Shown here piece after piece: positions 63,463 through 64,000 of a DNA stretch of 64,000 bases. Position numbers and translations under genes: made by a program. The notes below the pieces were generated by a model that had not been told where the DNA came from, made no database searches, and worked only from the letters and a program-made list of their open reading frames with translations. The DNA comes from Novacetimonas pomaceti (GTDB lineage Bacteria > Pseudomonadota > Alphaproteobacteria > Acetobacterales > Acetobacteraceae). The stretch covers positions 32,583 through 96,582 of the forward strand of contig NZ_NOXG01000010.1 in assembly GCF_003207955.1 (NCBI RefSeq), given 5' to 3'. Each line of letters opens with the position of its first letter. Positions within the stretch are counted from its first letter, which is position 1.

Positions 63463-63948
63463 ATGAAAAAGCTGAAGATGCACAGCCCCGACCTGAGCCA
63501 GCACAATATCGTCAGAATCCGTGACCTGTTCCCCGATTGCGTGACCGAGGCACATGACAGCACAACAGGCCAGTTGCGCCTGATGATTGACTTCGACCAG
63601 TTGAAGCAGGAACTGAGTGAACACATCGTCGAAGGACCGCAGGAGCGATATCGACTGGACTGGCCGGGAAAGCGCGCGGCAGTGGCATTGGCGAATGCGC
63701 CCATCGCCCGCACATTCAGGCCATGCCGGGAAAAACATGAGGAATTCGAGTCCACCGGAAACCTGTTCCTGGAAGGCGACAACCTGGAGGTGCTCAAGCT
63801 TCTGCAGGAAACCTATCTTGGACGGGTTGATTTCATTTACATAGACCCGCCTTACAATACAGGGAACGACTTTGTTTATAACGATGATTTTTCCGAAACG
63901 GTCGACGCGGATTTCTCACACTTGAGGCAATTTCGGGTCATTTTGTAG
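63463..63948 (+). pseudogene. Type III restriction-modification methyltransferase (mod), broken after motif IV
   Basis: The frame encodes 161 residues of an N6-adenine Mod subunit: GNLFLEGDNLEVLKLLQETY (the lead to motif IV) followed by the catalytic DPPYNTGNDF and YNDDFSE. Mod proteins continue for about 450 more residues, but here the similarity stops near residue 150 (base 63912) and the frame ends in a TAG at 63946-63948. The segment after that point resembles neither Mod nor anything I recognise; an inserted mobile element or a rearrangement is likely. The gene could continue beyond the right edge. AAGAGAACAAGA precedes the ATG. Confidence 0.7.
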
Positions 63949-64000
63949 AATTCAGTCATCCCACAGGAGCCCGATCTGGAATATTGACGATATTCTGCTT

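Overview
The window looks like chromosomal DNA of an acetic acid bacterium, most likely Komagataeibacter or a close Gluconacetobacter relative. This rests on the GC-rich coding sequence, a complete squalene/hopene gene set, a phosphoketolase-acetate kinase pair, the alphaproteobacterial small families DUF3126 and DUF3297, and a double-hairpin repeat present nine times. The genus is an inference from gene content; no 16S gene is present.

Layout. 1-5.8 kb: the end of a GH92 mannosidase, tRNA-Leu(UAA), then a leftward five-gene run (ABC ATPase, binding protein, short permease, YcgN-type and YgjP-type proteins) in which the ABC ATPase has lost nearly all catalytic motifs. Two small membrane proteins face it. 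5.9-11.3 kb: a MarR-controlled efflux operon (FUSC pump, DUF1656, HlyD adaptor, NodT outer-membrane lipoprotein). 11.6-15.3 kb: acetate kinase and phosphoketolase, giving acetyl phosphate, acetate and ATP from sugar phosphates. 15.7-25.2 kb: hopanoid operon hpnA-B-C-D-E-shc-hpnG on the minus strand, with a divergent HpnL-like gene. 25.2-35.2 kb: housekeeping and unknown genes (arogenate/prephenate dehydrogenase, pyruvate kinase, SH3 protein, MoeB with a DsrE-like protein, DUF2939, DUF3126, a DcaP-type porin and an atypical aquaporin). 35.3-42.9 kb: an FMN riboswitch, ribD-ribE-ribBA-ribH, a second HpnL-like gene and the RND-type hopanoid transporter hpnN. 43.1-54.8 kb: DUF3297, a Bcr/CflA exporter, a candidate small RNA, mlaE-mlaF, radA, a YigZ-type protein, dnaB, gmk and an orphan RND pump.

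54.8-64 kb is the accessory part. It begins at tRNA-Arg(ACG) and holds a small tandem-repeat protein, two very large multidomain glycosyltransferases, an AT-richer GT32-like gene and a type III methyltransferase (Mod) gene broken soon after its catalytic motif. This looks like a strain-variable surface-polysaccharide locus.

The most unusual observations are the nine copies of a Y-shaped (outer stem plus two hairpins) intergenic element at gene 3' ends, the apparently catalytically dead ABC ATPase kept in an intact operon, a possible anti-Shine-Dalgarno small RNA after the Bcr/CflA gene, and the free-standing and fused copies of one tandem motif in the glycosyltransferase locus.
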